Source of the DNA: Halorussus ruber
GTDB lineage: Archaea; Halobacteriota; Halobacteria; Halobacteriales; Haladaptataceae
Length of the DNA: 64,000 nucleotides
NCBI RefSeq assembly: GCF_004765785.1
Contig: NZ_SBIT01000006.1
Coordinates: forward strand, 1 to 64,000
Direction of reading: 5' to 3'
Shown: positions 56,130-64,000 of the stretch, piece by piece
Layout: every line of letters begins with the position of its first letter
Numbering within the stretch: position 1 is the stretch's first letter
Translations under genes and position numbers: made by a program
The notes under the pieces: model-generated
What the model was told of the DNA's origin: nothing
The model's input: the letters and a program-made list of their open reading frames with translations, nothing else
Database searches by the model: none

Positions 56130-57191
56130 ATGCAAGCATTCGTCATGAACGGAATCGGAGAGACGGGATTCGCCGAGAAGGATAGACCGGAACCGGGACC
56201 GAACGACGCGATACTGAAGCCGACGAAGGCGCTCATCTGCACGTCGGACGTTCACACGGTCCACGGTGCAATCGGCGAGCGCGAGAACCTGACGCTCGGC
56301 CACGAGGCGGTCGGCGTCGTGGACGAAGTCGGCTCGGAAGTCGAGGAGTTCGCCGAGGGCGACAGAGTCGTCGTCGGGGCCATCACGCCCGACTGGAAGT
56401 CGGAGGCGGCCCAAGACGGCCACCCCTCCCAGTCGGGCGGCGCGCTCGGCGGGTGGAAGTTCGCCAACGAGAAGGACGGCGTGTTCGCCGAGTACGCCCA
56501 CGTCAACGACGCCGACGCGAATCTGGCCCACATCCCGGAGGGCGTCGAGGACGAGGAGGCGGTCTACGTCTGCGACATGCTCAGCACGGGGTTCGCCGCG
56601 GCCGAGAACGCCGAGATTCCGATGGGCGGGACGGTGGCCGTCTTCGCGCAGGGGCCGGTGGGCTTGATGGCGACCAGAGGCGCGGCGTTGCAGGGCGCGG
56701 GCCAAATCATCGCGGTCGAGAGCGTCCCGGAGCGCCAAGAGTTGGCCCGCGAGTACGGCGCTGACGAAATCGTGGACTTCTCGGAGGCGGACCCGGTCGA
56801 GGAGATTCTGGAACTGACCGCCGACGAGGGAGAACCGGCGGGCGTCGATGCGGCAATCGAGGCACTCGGCAGGGAGGAGACGCTGGCCGACTGCGTGGCC
56901 GTCACCCGGCCCGGCGGCACCATCTCGAACGTGGGCTACTACGGCGAGGGCGAGACGGTCGGCATCCCGCGAGAGGCGTGGGGCGTCGGCATGGCCGAGA
57001 AGGACATCGTGACCGACCTCTGTCCCGGCGGGCGCGTCCGCCTCCGGCGACTCCTGCGACTCATCGACGCCGGGCGCGTGGACCCGACGCCGATGACGAC
57101 CCACGAATTCGACTTCGAGAACATCGACGAGGCCTTCGAGTTGATGGCGTCGAAAGAAGACGGCGTCATCAAACCGCTGGTAACGTTCTGA
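56130..57191 (+). CDS. Zinc-dependent alcohol dehydrogenase (secondary-alcohol type)
   Basis: A 353-residue medium-chain dehydrogenase. Catalytic-zinc ligands fit the TbADH type: Cys37 in ALICTSDVHT, His and Glu in LTLGHEAVG, and Asp in YVCDMLSTG. The Rossmann motif is VFAQGPVGLMATRGAALQGAG. The structural-zinc Cys lobe is missing, as in the Thermoanaerobacter-like group. It oxidises secondary alcohols with NAD(P); the cofactor is unclear. It follows the E1 genes by 42 bases. Confidence 0.92.
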   Translation: MQAFVMNGIGETGFAEKDRPEPGPNDAILKPTKALICTSDVHTVHGAIGERENLTLGHEAVGVVDEVGSEVEEFAEGDRVVVGAITPDWKSEAAQDGHPSQSGGALGGWKFANEKDGVFAEYAHVNDADANLAHIPEGVEDEEAVYVCDMLSTGFAAAENAEIPMGGTVAVFAQGPVGLMATRGAALQGAGQIIAVESVPERQELAREYGADEIVDFSEADPVEEILELTADEGEPAGVDAAIEALGREETLADCVAVTRPGGTISNVGYYGEGETVGIPREAWGVGMAEKDIVTDLCPGGRVRLRRLLRLIDAGRVDPTPMTTHEFDFENIDEAFELMASKEDGVIKPLVTF

Positions 57192-57338
57192 ACCGGACGT
57201 TCCGAGGGGATTCCGGAGTCGCCCGTCGTCCCCTCGGACGGCGAACCGAACACGGTAAGATTCTTATCGGACGAGGAGAAATGCTAACGCAGAACGACCG
57301 CCGCCCGATGAGGCCGTTTCGGCTGAGGGCTTCAGCAG

Positions 57339-57380
57339 GAACCCGCGAGCGGAGCGCGCTCGCGGTTCATTCTGCTCTTT
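57339..57380 (+). terminator. Putative terminator hairpin after the alcohol dehydrogenase gene
   Basis: GAACCCGCGAGCG (57339-57351) pairs with CGCTCGCGGTTC (57357-57368) with one bulge, followed by ATTCTGCTCTTTTGCC. Upstream, GATGAGGCCG and GAGGGCTTCAGC (57307-57335) resemble a partial dispersed element, so the hairpin may belong to it instead. Confidence 0.45.
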
Positions 57381-57418
57381 TGCCTTCGGGTCCGAGTCGC
57401 CCGCTACTATCTCTCGCG

Positions 57419-58072
57419 TCACGAGTCGAGTCCGGAGTCCGCGTTCCGGAGTTCGAACCGTAACTGTCCGTCCGCGCCCTCGGAGACCCAGAGGAGTCGG
57501 TCCACGACCGCCGTGAGCGCGTTCGTCGTCGCCTCGTCGTGCGCCGTGAAGTCGATGCCGAAGATTCCGAGTCCCGCACCGGCCTGCAGGCCCGTGGTTC
57601 GGTCGAGCAGGCGGCAGACGCGCTCGGTGGTCGCTCCGCGAATCATCGGCGTGAGCGACCGGACGACGAAGTGTCGGGGTCCGGTCGGCGGCACGACGGT
57701 CCCGGTCAGGTCCGAGAGGCCGACGACGACCCGTTCCAAGTCGTCCGCCGAGGGCACGTAGACGGTCGGCGTGTCGGCGTACGGCGCGGTGAGATACTGG
57801 TCCTCCGAGACGGTATCGACCACGGCGAGCGAAGGCGTTCCCTCGGACGGCTCGAACCCGGAGACGCGCTCGACAACCTGCTCGCGGCCCTCGGTAGTCG
57901 TCACGACGAGCGCGGTGTCGTCCCGGCCGACGGCGTGCGACAGAATCCGGAGGCAGAGCGCGTGCTCCGTCGGCTCGACGGTCCCCGCGACGAGCACCGT
58001 CGTGGATTGCGACACGGCGTCGACGGCCTCGGCAATCGAGTCGCCGTCGCCAGCGCGGCGGTTCAGGGGCAT
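57419..58072 (-). CDS. RecA/KaiC-like haloarchaeal family protein (DUF7504-like), second copy
   Basis: A 217-residue protein with TTVLVAGTVEPTEHALCLRIL, then EGREQVVERVSGF, a beta-strand LAVVDTVSEDQYLT and a terminal LDRTTGLQAGAGLGIFGIDF. It belongs to the same broad group as the gene at 40.4 kb. No Walker A is evident. Preceded by a possible 41-codon gene that overlaps its start by 10 bases. Confidence 0.7.
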   Translation of the reverse strand: MPLNRRAGDGDSIAEAVDAVSQSTTVLVAGTVEPTEHALCLRILSHAVGRDDTALVVTTTEGREQVVERVSGFEPSEGTPSLAVVDTVSEDQYLTAPYADTPTVYVPSADDLERVVVGLSDLTGTVVPPTGPRHFVVRSLTPMIRGATTERVCRLLDRTTGLQAGAGLGIFGIDFTAHDEATTNALTAVVDRLLWVSEGADGQLRFELRNADSGLDS

Positions 58073-58188
58073 CGAGTGCCCTCCATGGTCCGCCTCAGTC
58101 TCGCGGTCGTAACTGATGGCCCGCGAGTCGGCGCTGTCTCCTCGCGGAAGTCCGTGCCCCAGTCGATAGAGTCGAGTTCGGTGGTCAT
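58063..58188 (-). CDS. Possible 41-residue protein
   Basis: A short frame (MTTELDSIDWGTDFREETAP...) ends inside the next gene's start. It is acidic at first and basic at the end, with no recognised domain. The overlap suggests coupling, but coding is not established. Upstream 58189-58409 has a TATA-like GATATATAAG (58374-58383) and nothing else certain. Confidence 0.3.
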   Translation of the reverse strand: MTTELDSIDWGTDFREETAPTRGPSVTTARLRRTMEGTRCP

Positions 58189-58409
58189 GGTTGGTGAGTC
58201 CCGCCGGACGGTCGGCCTCGCGGCTAGCCGCCGGGCGGCGGCAGGGGTATCAGGCACGGCGCATCTCGGAGCAGTGCCATCGGAAGACGCCTGCACCGCG
58301 GCGACAGCCCGATGGGCGAACGGAGAAAGGACGGGACGAAATCCCTCGTACCTCGAAGTATCGAAGGGGCGTCGATATATAAGTTACGTCCGCGAAGCGG
58401 CGACAGCGC

Positions 58410-58697
58410 TCAGTACGCCTCGGCTTCGAGGTCTTCGAGGTGCTGGTCGAGTTCGGGGTACTCCTCGACCCTGACGAAGCCGTAGTCGCCGCCGCCGTAG
58501 AAGGTGTCGGGAATCTCGTTCTCGACCAGCATCAACTCGGGGTCGGCGTCCACGTGGTTGACCTTCTGTAGGGGGACGACGCGGGCCTCCTCGGTGCCGT
58601 CTAAGCAGACCACGGTGCGCTCGCGGAACAGTACCGCGTCGAACTCCAGCGCGTCGTACTCGTCTACCGTGAACACGGTCGGGCGGGACGGAGCCAT
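58410..58697 (-). CDS. Hypothetical acidic protein
   Basis: A 95-residue soluble protein (PTVFTVDEYDALEFDAVLFRE; VVCLDGTEEARVVPLQKVNHVD) with alternating strands and helices and no known domain. The start is supported by GGGATTTTATTACC on the minus strand, a TATA element about 28 bases upstream (58721-58730). Confidence 0.75.
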   Translation of the reverse strand: MAPSRPTVFTVDEYDALEFDAVLFRERTVVCLDGTEEARVVPLQKVNHVDADPELMLVENEIPDTFYGGGDYGFVRVEEYPELDQHLEDLEAEAY

Positions 58698-58718
58698 GCC
58701 CGAGATTGCGACGACGAA

Positions 58719-58731
58719 GGTAATAAAATCC
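58719..58731 (-). promoter_or_regulatory. TATA element of the 95-residue protein gene
   Basis: The minus-strand GATTTTATTACC lies about 28 bases before the ATG at 58697, matching leaderless spacing. Confidence 0.6.
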
Positions 58732-58790
58732 CGGTGAAGGAGCGAGAGTACGTCGCGGGGGAGCGTTGCAGACGATACCGATTCGGGACG

Positions 58791-58931
58791 CTACGCGCCG
58801 CCTCGCTTCCCGGTGTTCGACCGGGCGAGCATCCGGATTCCCTGCCAGATTGCGAGGCCGACGAGCGCGCCGACTAACACCGCTTGCGGGTCGAGTCCGG
58901 GGGCAGCGTTCGCGTGAAGCGGAAGGGTCAT
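58791..58931 (-). CDS. Small single-helix membrane protein
   Basis: A 46-residue protein (MTLPLHANAAPGLDPQAVLV; GALVGLAIWQGIRMLARSNT) with one membrane helix about residues 15-37. No family is recognised. A longer frame from 58988 is possible but less likely. Confidence 0.5.
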   Translation of the reverse strand: MTLPLHANAAPGLDPQAVLVGALVGLAIWQGIRMLARSNTGKRGGA

Positions 58932-59029
58932 ACGCCGCGGTACGACGCGCTCGTTCGTCAATATTTCTGTCTGCAGTCGCGGAGTCAATTTTTTACTCCT
59001 CTCGACGCAACGACCCGCTGGTGGGTGTC

Positions 59030-59215
59030 ATGGACGAAGCCGCGTTAGTCCCGACAATCGTGTACGTCCTGCTCACGGCGTTCGTCGTCGCGTGGGCCGT
59101 CCGGGCGTTCCGGTGGCTCCGCGTCACCGAGACCACCGTCGCGCTGGCGGTCCTGCTGTTGGTCGTCGAGAGCGGCGTCGCCTACGAGGGCGTCAAGCGA
59201 GCGATGGAGTACTGA
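59030..59215 (+). CDS. Small two-helix membrane protein
   Basis: A 61-residue protein with helices at about 7-27 (VPTIVYVLLTAFVVAWAVRAF) and 34-52 (TTVALAVLLLVVESGVAYEG). The function is unknown. ATTTTTTACTCC near 58988-58999 could be its TATA. It is convergent with the next small gene, one base apart. Confidence 0.65.
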   Translation: MDEAALVPTIVYVLLTAFVVAWAVRAFRWLRVTETTVALAVLLLVVESGVAYEGVKRAMEY

Positions 59216-59216
59216 T

Positions 59217-59345
59217 TCAGTCGGACCGCATTCGCAGGCGGTTCGAGAACCATCGGACGATTTTCCAGAGGCCCGCAATTGCGAGGAGGACGAGGAGGTA
59301 CGCCGCAGGCGGCGTCCCCGGTGTTCGAAGCGGGAGGAGTTGCAC
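59217..59345 (-). CDS. Small membrane protein beside the TnpB element
   Basis: A 42-residue frame (GTG start, VQLLPLRTPGTPPAAYLLVL; LAIAGLWKIVRWFSNRLRMR) with one helix. The element's right-end hairpin begins about 45 bases upstream, so its original promoter or N-terminus may have been cut off by the insertion. Confidence 0.45.
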   Translation of the reverse strand: MQLLPLRTPGTPPAAYLLVLLAIAGLWKIVRWFSNRLRMRSD

Positions 59346-59389
59346 GCGAGCGAAATCGGCGCGAAGTGCTGTCAACTTTTCCGTAAATC

Positions 59390-59530
59390 GCCTCGGGGTC
59401 AAGCCCCGAGGCTTTCGCGTGGACTCCCGTTCTATGCCTCACCCGAGGCAGGGGGAACGTACTCCCCGCTCACGTTCAGCGTCCCGCGATTCAAGCGCAC
59501 ATCTACGGGTGCGCCTCCGTCGTCTGCGTT
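59390..59530 (-). ncRNA. Predicted right-end guide RNA (omega/reRNA) of the stand-alone TnpB
   Basis: By analogy with known TnpB systems, the RNA covers the end of tnpB and the right-end hairpin at 59390-59412, with a guide copied from the bases just below 59390 on the minus strand. Boundaries are estimates. Confidence 0.42.
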
Positions 59531-60649
59531 TTGCCGACGACGGAGATACTGCAAACCGATGTTCTTCGCGGCGTTGTAGTCGGCGTGGTTCTCGTACCCG
59601 CACTGCTGACACTCGAACGACTCGCCTGACCGATTGTCGTCGTGGGTAAATCCACACGTCGAGCAACGCTTCGACGTGTTGCGCGGGTCAACCTGTACGA
59701 CTTCGAGGCCGTGTTCTTCGGCCTTGTATTCGACGTACTCGGAGAGGCGTCGGAACGCCCAGACGTGTTGCCACGTCGCCTCGGGAATGTTCTCCCGAAT
59801 ATGGGTCAAATCCTCGAACACGATGTGCGAACAGTCGTTCTCGACGGCCTCCTCGATAAGTTCGTTCGCCACCGTGTGCAGGTGTATCTCGAACCGCCCG
59901 TACTCTTTCTGCCCGACTGACTCGATGTTTTCGTGGGCGTGGCGAGACCCACACTGCTGAAGCGAGCCACGACGTTTCTCGTACTCTCGTCGCCAGTGGT
60001 TGAACTCGTCTGCCGACCAGAATCGCCCCGTCGAAGCAACGGCGAGGTTGTTGACGCCCAAATCCACACCAAGGACTGTTCTGTGCTTGGACTCGGATTC
60101 AGACGGTTCCTCGTCTGCCTCGACTTTCCGCATCGAGGCGTGGAGGAACCAGTCACCGTCGCGGTACTGCAAGTGTGCCATCCGAAACTCGAAGTCCTGG
60201 TCGGAGACGTATTTGGTCGGCGGTGTCTCCGAGTCGTCGGGAAGGATGTACTCGCACTCAACGCGCCCGTCTACGGTCGAGAGGGAAACGTGGTCGCGGT
60301 GGAACGTCGCGCTCCGCTTGTCGTAGACCGCGCTATCGGCAGAAAAGTGCGGTTGTGACGTGTTCTCACCACGTTCGAGACGCGAGACTCCGCTTTTGAC
60401 GGCCTCGACCGCCCTGCGAATCCCTTTCTGGACGAGATTCGCGGTAAGGTCGGTTTCGTCGCGGAGTCGGTCGTAGAGGGCGCGTTCGGCTTTGGCTTTC
60501 GAGGTGACGTGATAGCCGTCGTCGCCATGCCAACACCATTCGCTTGCGGTATTGGCGCAGTGTTTGAACTGCTCGACGGTCTCTCGAAGCGAATCGTCGG
60601 CTCCTTCGGGAGTGTCGAGTTTGATGACGGCGGTACGACGGTATTCCAC
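59432..60649 (-). CDS. tnpB: TnpB RNA-guided nuclease, stand-alone copy
   Basis: A 405-residue TnpB from a GTG start (VEYRRTAVIKL). The RuvC residues are Asp196 (GVDLGVNN), Glu279 (IVFEDLTH) and Asp357 (ADYNAAKN). The zinc ribbon is Cys329, Cys332, Cys347 and Cys350. All are intact. It differs strongly from the TnpB at 34 kb, so the two come from different element lineages. The frame extends upstream to 60766 without a plausible start or conserved sequence. Confidence 0.93.
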   Translation of the reverse strand: MEYRRTAVIKLDTPEGADDSLRETVEQFKHCANTASEWCWHGDDGYHVTSKAKAERALYDRLRDETDLTANLVQKGIRRAVEAVKSGVSRLERGENTSQPHFSADSAVYDKRSATFHRDHVSLSTVDGRVECEYILPDDSETPPTKYVSDQDFEFRMAHLQYRDGDWFLHASMRKVEADEEPSESESKHRTVLGVDLGVNNLAVASTGRFWSADEFNHWRREYEKRRGSLQQCGSRHAHENIESVGQKEYGRFEIHLHTVANELIEEAVENDCSHIVFEDLTHIRENIPEATWQHVWAFRRLSEYVEYKAEEHGLEVVQVDPRNTSKRCSTCGFTHDDNRSGESFECQQCGYENHADYNAAKNIGLQYLRRRQNADDGGAPVDVRLNRGTLNVSGEYVPPASGEA

Positions 60650-60782
60650 TATATTTTCACATATACGGGTGGTGTTACTTACACGTTTGGGAGTCGGCTT
60701 TGCTATCGTAGCGGGGTTTGTGTCATCGAGTGTCGGCTTCCTCCCCGACCTCAAGGGTCGGGGCATCCGCCTCGTTCCGCCT

Positions 60783-60792
60783 GTGAAAAAGA
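60783..60792 (-). terminator. T-rich terminator after copA
   Basis: On the minus strand CCGCTCTTTTTCAC follows the copA stop by about 20 bases, a T-tract of the kind used by archaeal RNA polymerase. Confidence 0.4.
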
Positions 60793-60810
60793 GCGGTCAG
60801 TGGCCGGACC

Positions 60811-63417
60811 TCAGCGCAGGAAGCCCAACAGCTTGTAGTCGTGGTCCGGGGTGTAGCGCCGGAACAGCAGGCTGTTGGTCAGGACGCTCACGCTGGAGAA
60901 CGCCATCGCGCCCGCAGCCAGCACGGGCTGGAGCAGGCCGAGGCTGGCCAGCGGAATCATCGCGGTGTTGTACCCCAGCGCCCAGAAGAGGTTCTGCTTG
61001 ATCTTCGACAGCGTCCCCTCCGAGACGCGGATGGCCTTCAGCACGTCGGCGGGGTCGTCGCGCATCAGGGTCACGTCGGCGGCCTCGATGGCCACGTCGG
61101 TGCCCGAGCCGATTGCCGCGCCGACGTAGGCCGCGGCGAGGGCGGGCGCGTCGTTCACGCCGTCGCCGACCATCATGGCGTTGCGGCCCTCGCCCTGAAT
61201 CGACTCGACCGCGTCGGCCTTGTCCTCGGGCAGGACCTCCGCCCGGACGTTGTCGGGGTCGATACCGACCTGCTCGGCGACGGCGCGGGCGGTGCGCTCG
61301 TTGTCGCCGGTAATCATCATGACCTCGGTTCCCCGGTCGCGGAGCGCCGAGACGGCCTGCTTGGCGCTCTCCTTGACGGTGTCGGCGTCGGCGACGACGC
61401 CCGCGAGTTGACCGTCGATTGCGACGAGCATCGCCGTCTTGCCCTCGCGTTCGAGGCGTTCCATCGGCTCCTCGGCGCGCGAGGCGTCGATTCCGTTGTC
61501 CTCCATCAGCTTGCGGTTGCCGACCAAGACCTCGCCGTGGGAGGTCGTGGCGCGGACGCCGTGGCCGGGGACGTTCTCGAAGCTCTCGGGGTCCTCGATA
61601 TCGAGGTCGCGCTCTTGTGCGCCGTCAACGATGGCCTGCGCGAGGGGATGTTCGCTCCCCTTCTCGGCGCTCGCGGCCGCGGCGAGGACGACGTCTTCGT
61701 CGATTTCAGATTCGGAAGCGGGTGCTTCGACCGCGCCGCCGTCCGCGGCAGTTTGCTCCCCACCATCTGCCGCAGGGCCGAGCGCCACCACGTCGGTCAG
61801 GCGCATCTCGCCCTCGGTCAGAGTGCCGGTCTTGTCGAAGACCACGGTGTCCACGTCGCGGACGCGTTCGAGGATGTCGCCGCCCTTGAACAGGACGCCG
61901 TTCTGCGCGCCGATAGAGGTCCCGACCATCGTCGCGGCCGGGGTGGCCAGTCCCAGCGCGCAGGGACAGGCGATGAGGACCGCGGAGGCGAAGACGACGA
62001 CCGCGAACTCGAAGACCGAGACGGTGCCGCCAGCGGCCGCGGGACCGCCTGCGACGAGGCCCCACAGCGGGAGCGACTGGACGAATCCGGCGAGCGCCTC
62101 GGGGAAGAGGAACCAGAGGGTGCCCCAAATCAGAGCGTTCGTGATGACCGCCGGGACGAAGTACGCCGAGATGCGGTCGGCGACCTGCTGAATCTCGGGC
62201 TGGCGGCTCTGGGCCTCCTTGACCAACTGGACGATTTGCTGGAGCGCAGTCTCCGCGCCGACCTTGGTGGCCTCGACGCGGAGGACGCCGTTCTCGTTGA
62301 CGGTCGCGCCGACGACCTCGTCGCCGGGCGACTTCTCGACGGGGACCGACTCGCCGGTCACCATCGACTCGTCCACGGCGCTCTCGCCCTCTCGGACGAC
62401 GCCGTCGGTCGGAATCTTCTCGCCGGGCCGGACCACCATCAGGTCGCCGACTTCAACGTCCTCGACGGGGATTTCCTCCTCGTCTCCGTCGCGGACGACC
62501 GTCGCGGTGTCGGCCTCCATTTCGAGGAGTTTCCGGAGCGCGTCGCTCGCTTGGCCCTTCGAGCGGGCTTCGAGGTAGTTGCCGAGCGTGATGAACACAA
62601 GGATGAGCGCCGCGGTGTCGAAGTAGAGACTCCCGGTGAACCCGAGCAGGACCGCCACGCTGTAGATGTAGGCGGTCGAGGAGCCGAGCGCAATCAGCAC
62701 GTCCATGTTCGCGGTCCGGTTCTTGACGACCGCCTTGTATGAGTTCTCGTAGAACTCCTTGCCGAGGAAGTACTGAACCGGAGTCGCCAGCCCGAACATG
62801 ACCCACCCGAGCGGGACGCCCAGCAAGGCCTCGCCGAGCAGGCCGTCGAACAGGTAGTGTTCGAGCATGAAGAAGATGAGCGGCGTGGACAGGACCGCGC
62901 CGAAGATGGTCAGATTTCGCTGGTGGCGAATCTCCTCCTGTCTGGCGGCGTCCCGGCGGTCGGCGCTGGACTGCTTGCCGTCTTCGCCCTCGCCGCCCTC
63001 CTCGCGGACCGGCGAGTAGCCAGCGCCCTCGATGGCCTCGTAGAGGGAGTCGCGGTCCACGTCGTTGGGGTTGTAGCGCACGACGCCCTCGTCGGTGGCG
63101 TAGTTGACCTCCGCGGAGACGACCCCCGGCAGGGCTTCGAGGGCGTCCTCGTTGGTCTCCGCGCAGTTCGAGCAGGTCATGTCCGCGATGCCGATAGAGA
63201 CCTCCTCGGAGACGGGTTCGTAGCCCGACTCCTCGATGGCCTCGTAAATCTCGGCCAGCGTGACCTCGCCCGAGTCGTACTCGACGGTGCCCTCGTCGGT
63301 GGCGAAGTTGACGTTCACCTCCTCTATTCCGTCCAACTCGCTCAGGGCGTCTTCGACCGTCCCCGAGCAGTTGGCGCAACTCATGCCTCGTACGTCGAGG
63401 TGTGCGGTTCGCGCCAT
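60811..63417 (-). CDS. copA: Copper-exporting P1B-type ATPase CopA
   Basis: An 868-residue pump. Two N-terminal heavy-metal domains have GMSCANC (Cys14, Cys17) and DMTCSNC. The actuator has VTGES, the membrane metal site is ACPCALG (CPC), the phosphorylation site is [11 protein letters not shown] is in SEHPLAQA, and [11 protein letters not shown] ends the P-domain. The CPC and the later Tyr/Asn and Met/Ser helix residues ([14 protein letters not shown] and [13 protein letters not shown]) indicate Cu+ specificity. AAGGAG precedes the ATG at 63417. No CopZ or CopR gene is seen adjacent. Confidence 0.95.
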   Translation of the reverse strand: MARTAHLDVRGMSCANCSGTVEDALSELDGIEEVNVNFATDEGTVEYDSGEVTLAEIYEAIEESGYEPVSEEVSIGIADMTCSNCAETNEDALEALPGVVSAEVNYATDEGVVRYNPNDVDRDSLYEAIEGAGYSPVREEGGEGEDGKQSSADRRDAARQEEIRHQRNLTIFGAVLSTPLIFFMLEHYLFDGLLGEALLGVPLGWVMFGLATPVQYFLGKEFYENSYKAVVKNRTANMDVLIALGSSTAYIYSVAVLLGFTGSLYFDTAALILVFITLGNYLEARSKGQASDALRKLLEMEADTATVVRDGDEEEIPVEDVEVGDLMVVRPGEKIPTDGVVREGESAVDESMVTGESVPVEKSPGDEVVGATVNENGVLRVEATKVGAETALQQIVQLVKEAQSRQPEIQQVADRISAYFVPAVITNALIWGTLWFLFPEALAGFVQSLPLWGLVAGGPAAAGGTVSVFEFAVVVFASAVLIACPCALGLATPAATMVGTSIGAQNGVLFKGGDILERVRDVDTVVFDKTGTLTEGEMRLTDVVALGPAADGGEQTAADGGAVEAPASESEIDEDVVLAAAASAEKGSEHPLAQAIVDGAQERDLDIEDPESFENVPGHGVRATTSHGEVLVGNRKLMEDNGIDASRAEEPMERLEREGKTAMLVAIDGQLAGVVADADTVKESAKQAVSALRDRGTEVMMITGDNERTARAVAEQVGIDPDNVRAEVLPEDKADAVESIQGEGRNAMMVGDGVNDAPALAAAYVGAAIGSGTDVAIEAADVTLMRDDPADVLKAIRVSEGTLSKIKQNLFWALGYNTAMIPLASLGLLQPVLAAGAMAFSSVSVLTNSLLFRRYTPDHDYKLLGFLR

Positions 63418-63663
63418 CGTTTGCTCCTTGATAGAAGGTACGGGACCCACGTTAAAGCGAGTTGTCCCTTACGAATACGGCGTAAATCCCGCCGATAGCT
63501 TTCTAGACTGTATCGAACGGGGTCACCATTTTTGTTTCCAAAGTAGGTGCGGGAGCGAAAATCGAGAGGGACTGGCACGAGGGACAGCTATAGATACTTG
63601 AAGAAAACATCTAGTCGTGTTTTGAAAAGATGCGTATGTCTCAGAAGCAGGAACAGACAGTCC

Positions 63664-64000
63664 TCACTCCGCCGCGTCGATGACCTCGTAGCCGACGTTC
63701 TGCTCGCGGAGCGCGTCGGTATGGGCGGTGAGTTCCGAGGAGACGGCCAGCAGAAGCACGTCGAGGCCCTTCGCGGCGGCCTCGCGGACCGCATCGACCG
63801 TCCCGAAGCGAATATCCGGGTCGAGTCCGGCGTCCCGCGCCGCGGCGAGGGCCTCGGTCCCGGCGACTGCCAGCAGGTCGTGAGAAGCGGCGCGGTCGGC
63901 GATTTCGGCCGATTCGACTGCCCTGCTCCCACCATCGCGGACCGGTGGAATCGAGACCACGGTCACGGCCCCTAAATCGTAGTCGAGGACGCCCGCGAAG
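63664..64000 (-). CDS. 3' part of a regulatory gene (MJ1563-like) cut by the right edge
   Basis: The frame is open at 64000 and ends at 63664, giving about 111 residues of the C-terminus (GVLDYDLGAVTVVSIPPVRD; DLLAVAGTEALAAARDAGLD). This resembles the ligand-like alpha/beta C-domain of haloarchaeal HTH proteins of the MJ1563/DUF7839 group. The N-terminus, presumably the HTH, lies outside the window. The upstream GTG at 63966 is internal. Confidence 0.65.
   Translation of the reverse strand, partial: FAGVLDYDLGAVTVVSIPPVRDGGSRAVESAEIADRAASHDLLAVAGTEALAAARDAGLDPDIRFGTVDAVREAAAKGLDVLLLAVSSELTAHTDALREQNVGYEVIDAAE

Larger units (their letters stand above)
59390..60780 (-). mobile_element. Stand-alone TnpB element (IS1341-type, IS200/IS605 family)
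   Basis: A tnpB gene is bounded by matching hairpins. At the right end GCCTCGGGG (59390-59398) pairs with CCCCGAGGC (59404-59412) around TCAAG. At the left end CCCCGACC pairs with GGTCGGGG (about 60743-60763), also around TCAAG. No tnpA is present, so movement would need a TnpA from elsewhere. The exact tips are not fixed. Confidence 0.82.

Noticed and set aside
1-64000. tRNA and rRNA genes
   Set aside because: No T-loop with a matching acceptor stem was found; the few GTTCGAA-like strings fall within protein genes or lack paired stems.

Overview
The window is haloarchaeal DNA (class Halobacteria). The evidence is high GC, very acidic proteins rich in Asp and Glu, Bat-type and HalX regulators, Tat-type signal sequences on secreted proteins, and archaeal TATA-like elements about 27 bases before leaderless starts. 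The genus cannot be fixed from the sequence. No rRNA, tRNA or CRISPR array was seen.

Layout. 0-9 kb: a Bat-type regulator, a glutathionyl-hydroquinone-reductase-like GST, a thioredoxin-fold protein, a KhtT/KhtU-like antiporter pair, an old-yellow-enzyme flavoprotein, a CDGSH protein, and an aldolase/threonine synthase operon. 9.4-17.7 kb: a small membrane protein, a complete branched-chain-amino-acid-type ABC operon (LivF, G, H, M and binding protein), and a fused FAD/Fe-S D-lactate-type dehydrogenase. 18-24 kb: an MCM-like protein without a motor domain, PadR and other winged-helix regulators, a ParA ATPase with a small partner, and DUF456 and DUF192 proteins. 24-33 kb: a P2-type cation ATPase, a Na/Ca exchanger, pyroglutamyl peptidase, a LutC/LutB lactate-oxidation pair and a HalX response regulator. 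33-38 kb: an IS200/IS605 element (TnpA plus TnpB) beside an orphan sugar-binding protein. 38-53 kb: a HEAT/kinase-like fusion, a GT87 membrane protein, a MutS-type ATPase, a VTT membrane protein, a 1510-residue PAS/GAF/Bat regulator, a secreted trypsin-like protease and an M24 peptidase. 53-64 kb: 2-oxoacid dehydrogenase E1 alpha/beta, a zinc alcohol dehydrogenase, several small genes, a stand-alone TnpB element, a CopA copper ATPase and a gene cut by the right edge.

How the genes fit together. Oxidation of lactate or other 2-hydroxyacids (FAD/Fe-S dehydrogenase; LutBC), oxidation of a 2-oxoacid (E1), alcohol oxidation and amino-acid uptake suggest growth on organic acids and amino acids. Two P-type ATPases, a CPA2 antiporter and a CaCA exchanger handle ions and metals.

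The most unusual content lies between the genes. (1) Nine arrays of a degenerate hexamer (GNAAAC or its complement GTTTNC) are confined to 16.9-25.8 kb around parA. Two lie in frame inside enzyme genes and one forms a 22-base palindrome between the parA TATA-like element and its start codon. (2) A dispersed GC-rich repeat ending in GCTAGCTA occurs six times, with variable hairpins in a conserved frame. Two copies share an 87-base block differing only in a hairpin loop, and they stand inverted on either side of a two-gene segment. (3) A second dispersed family carries a core close to GGGATGAAGGGGC followed by GGGCTTC. These, with the orphan MCM-like protein and the ParA pair, are the best candidates for undescribed biology here.
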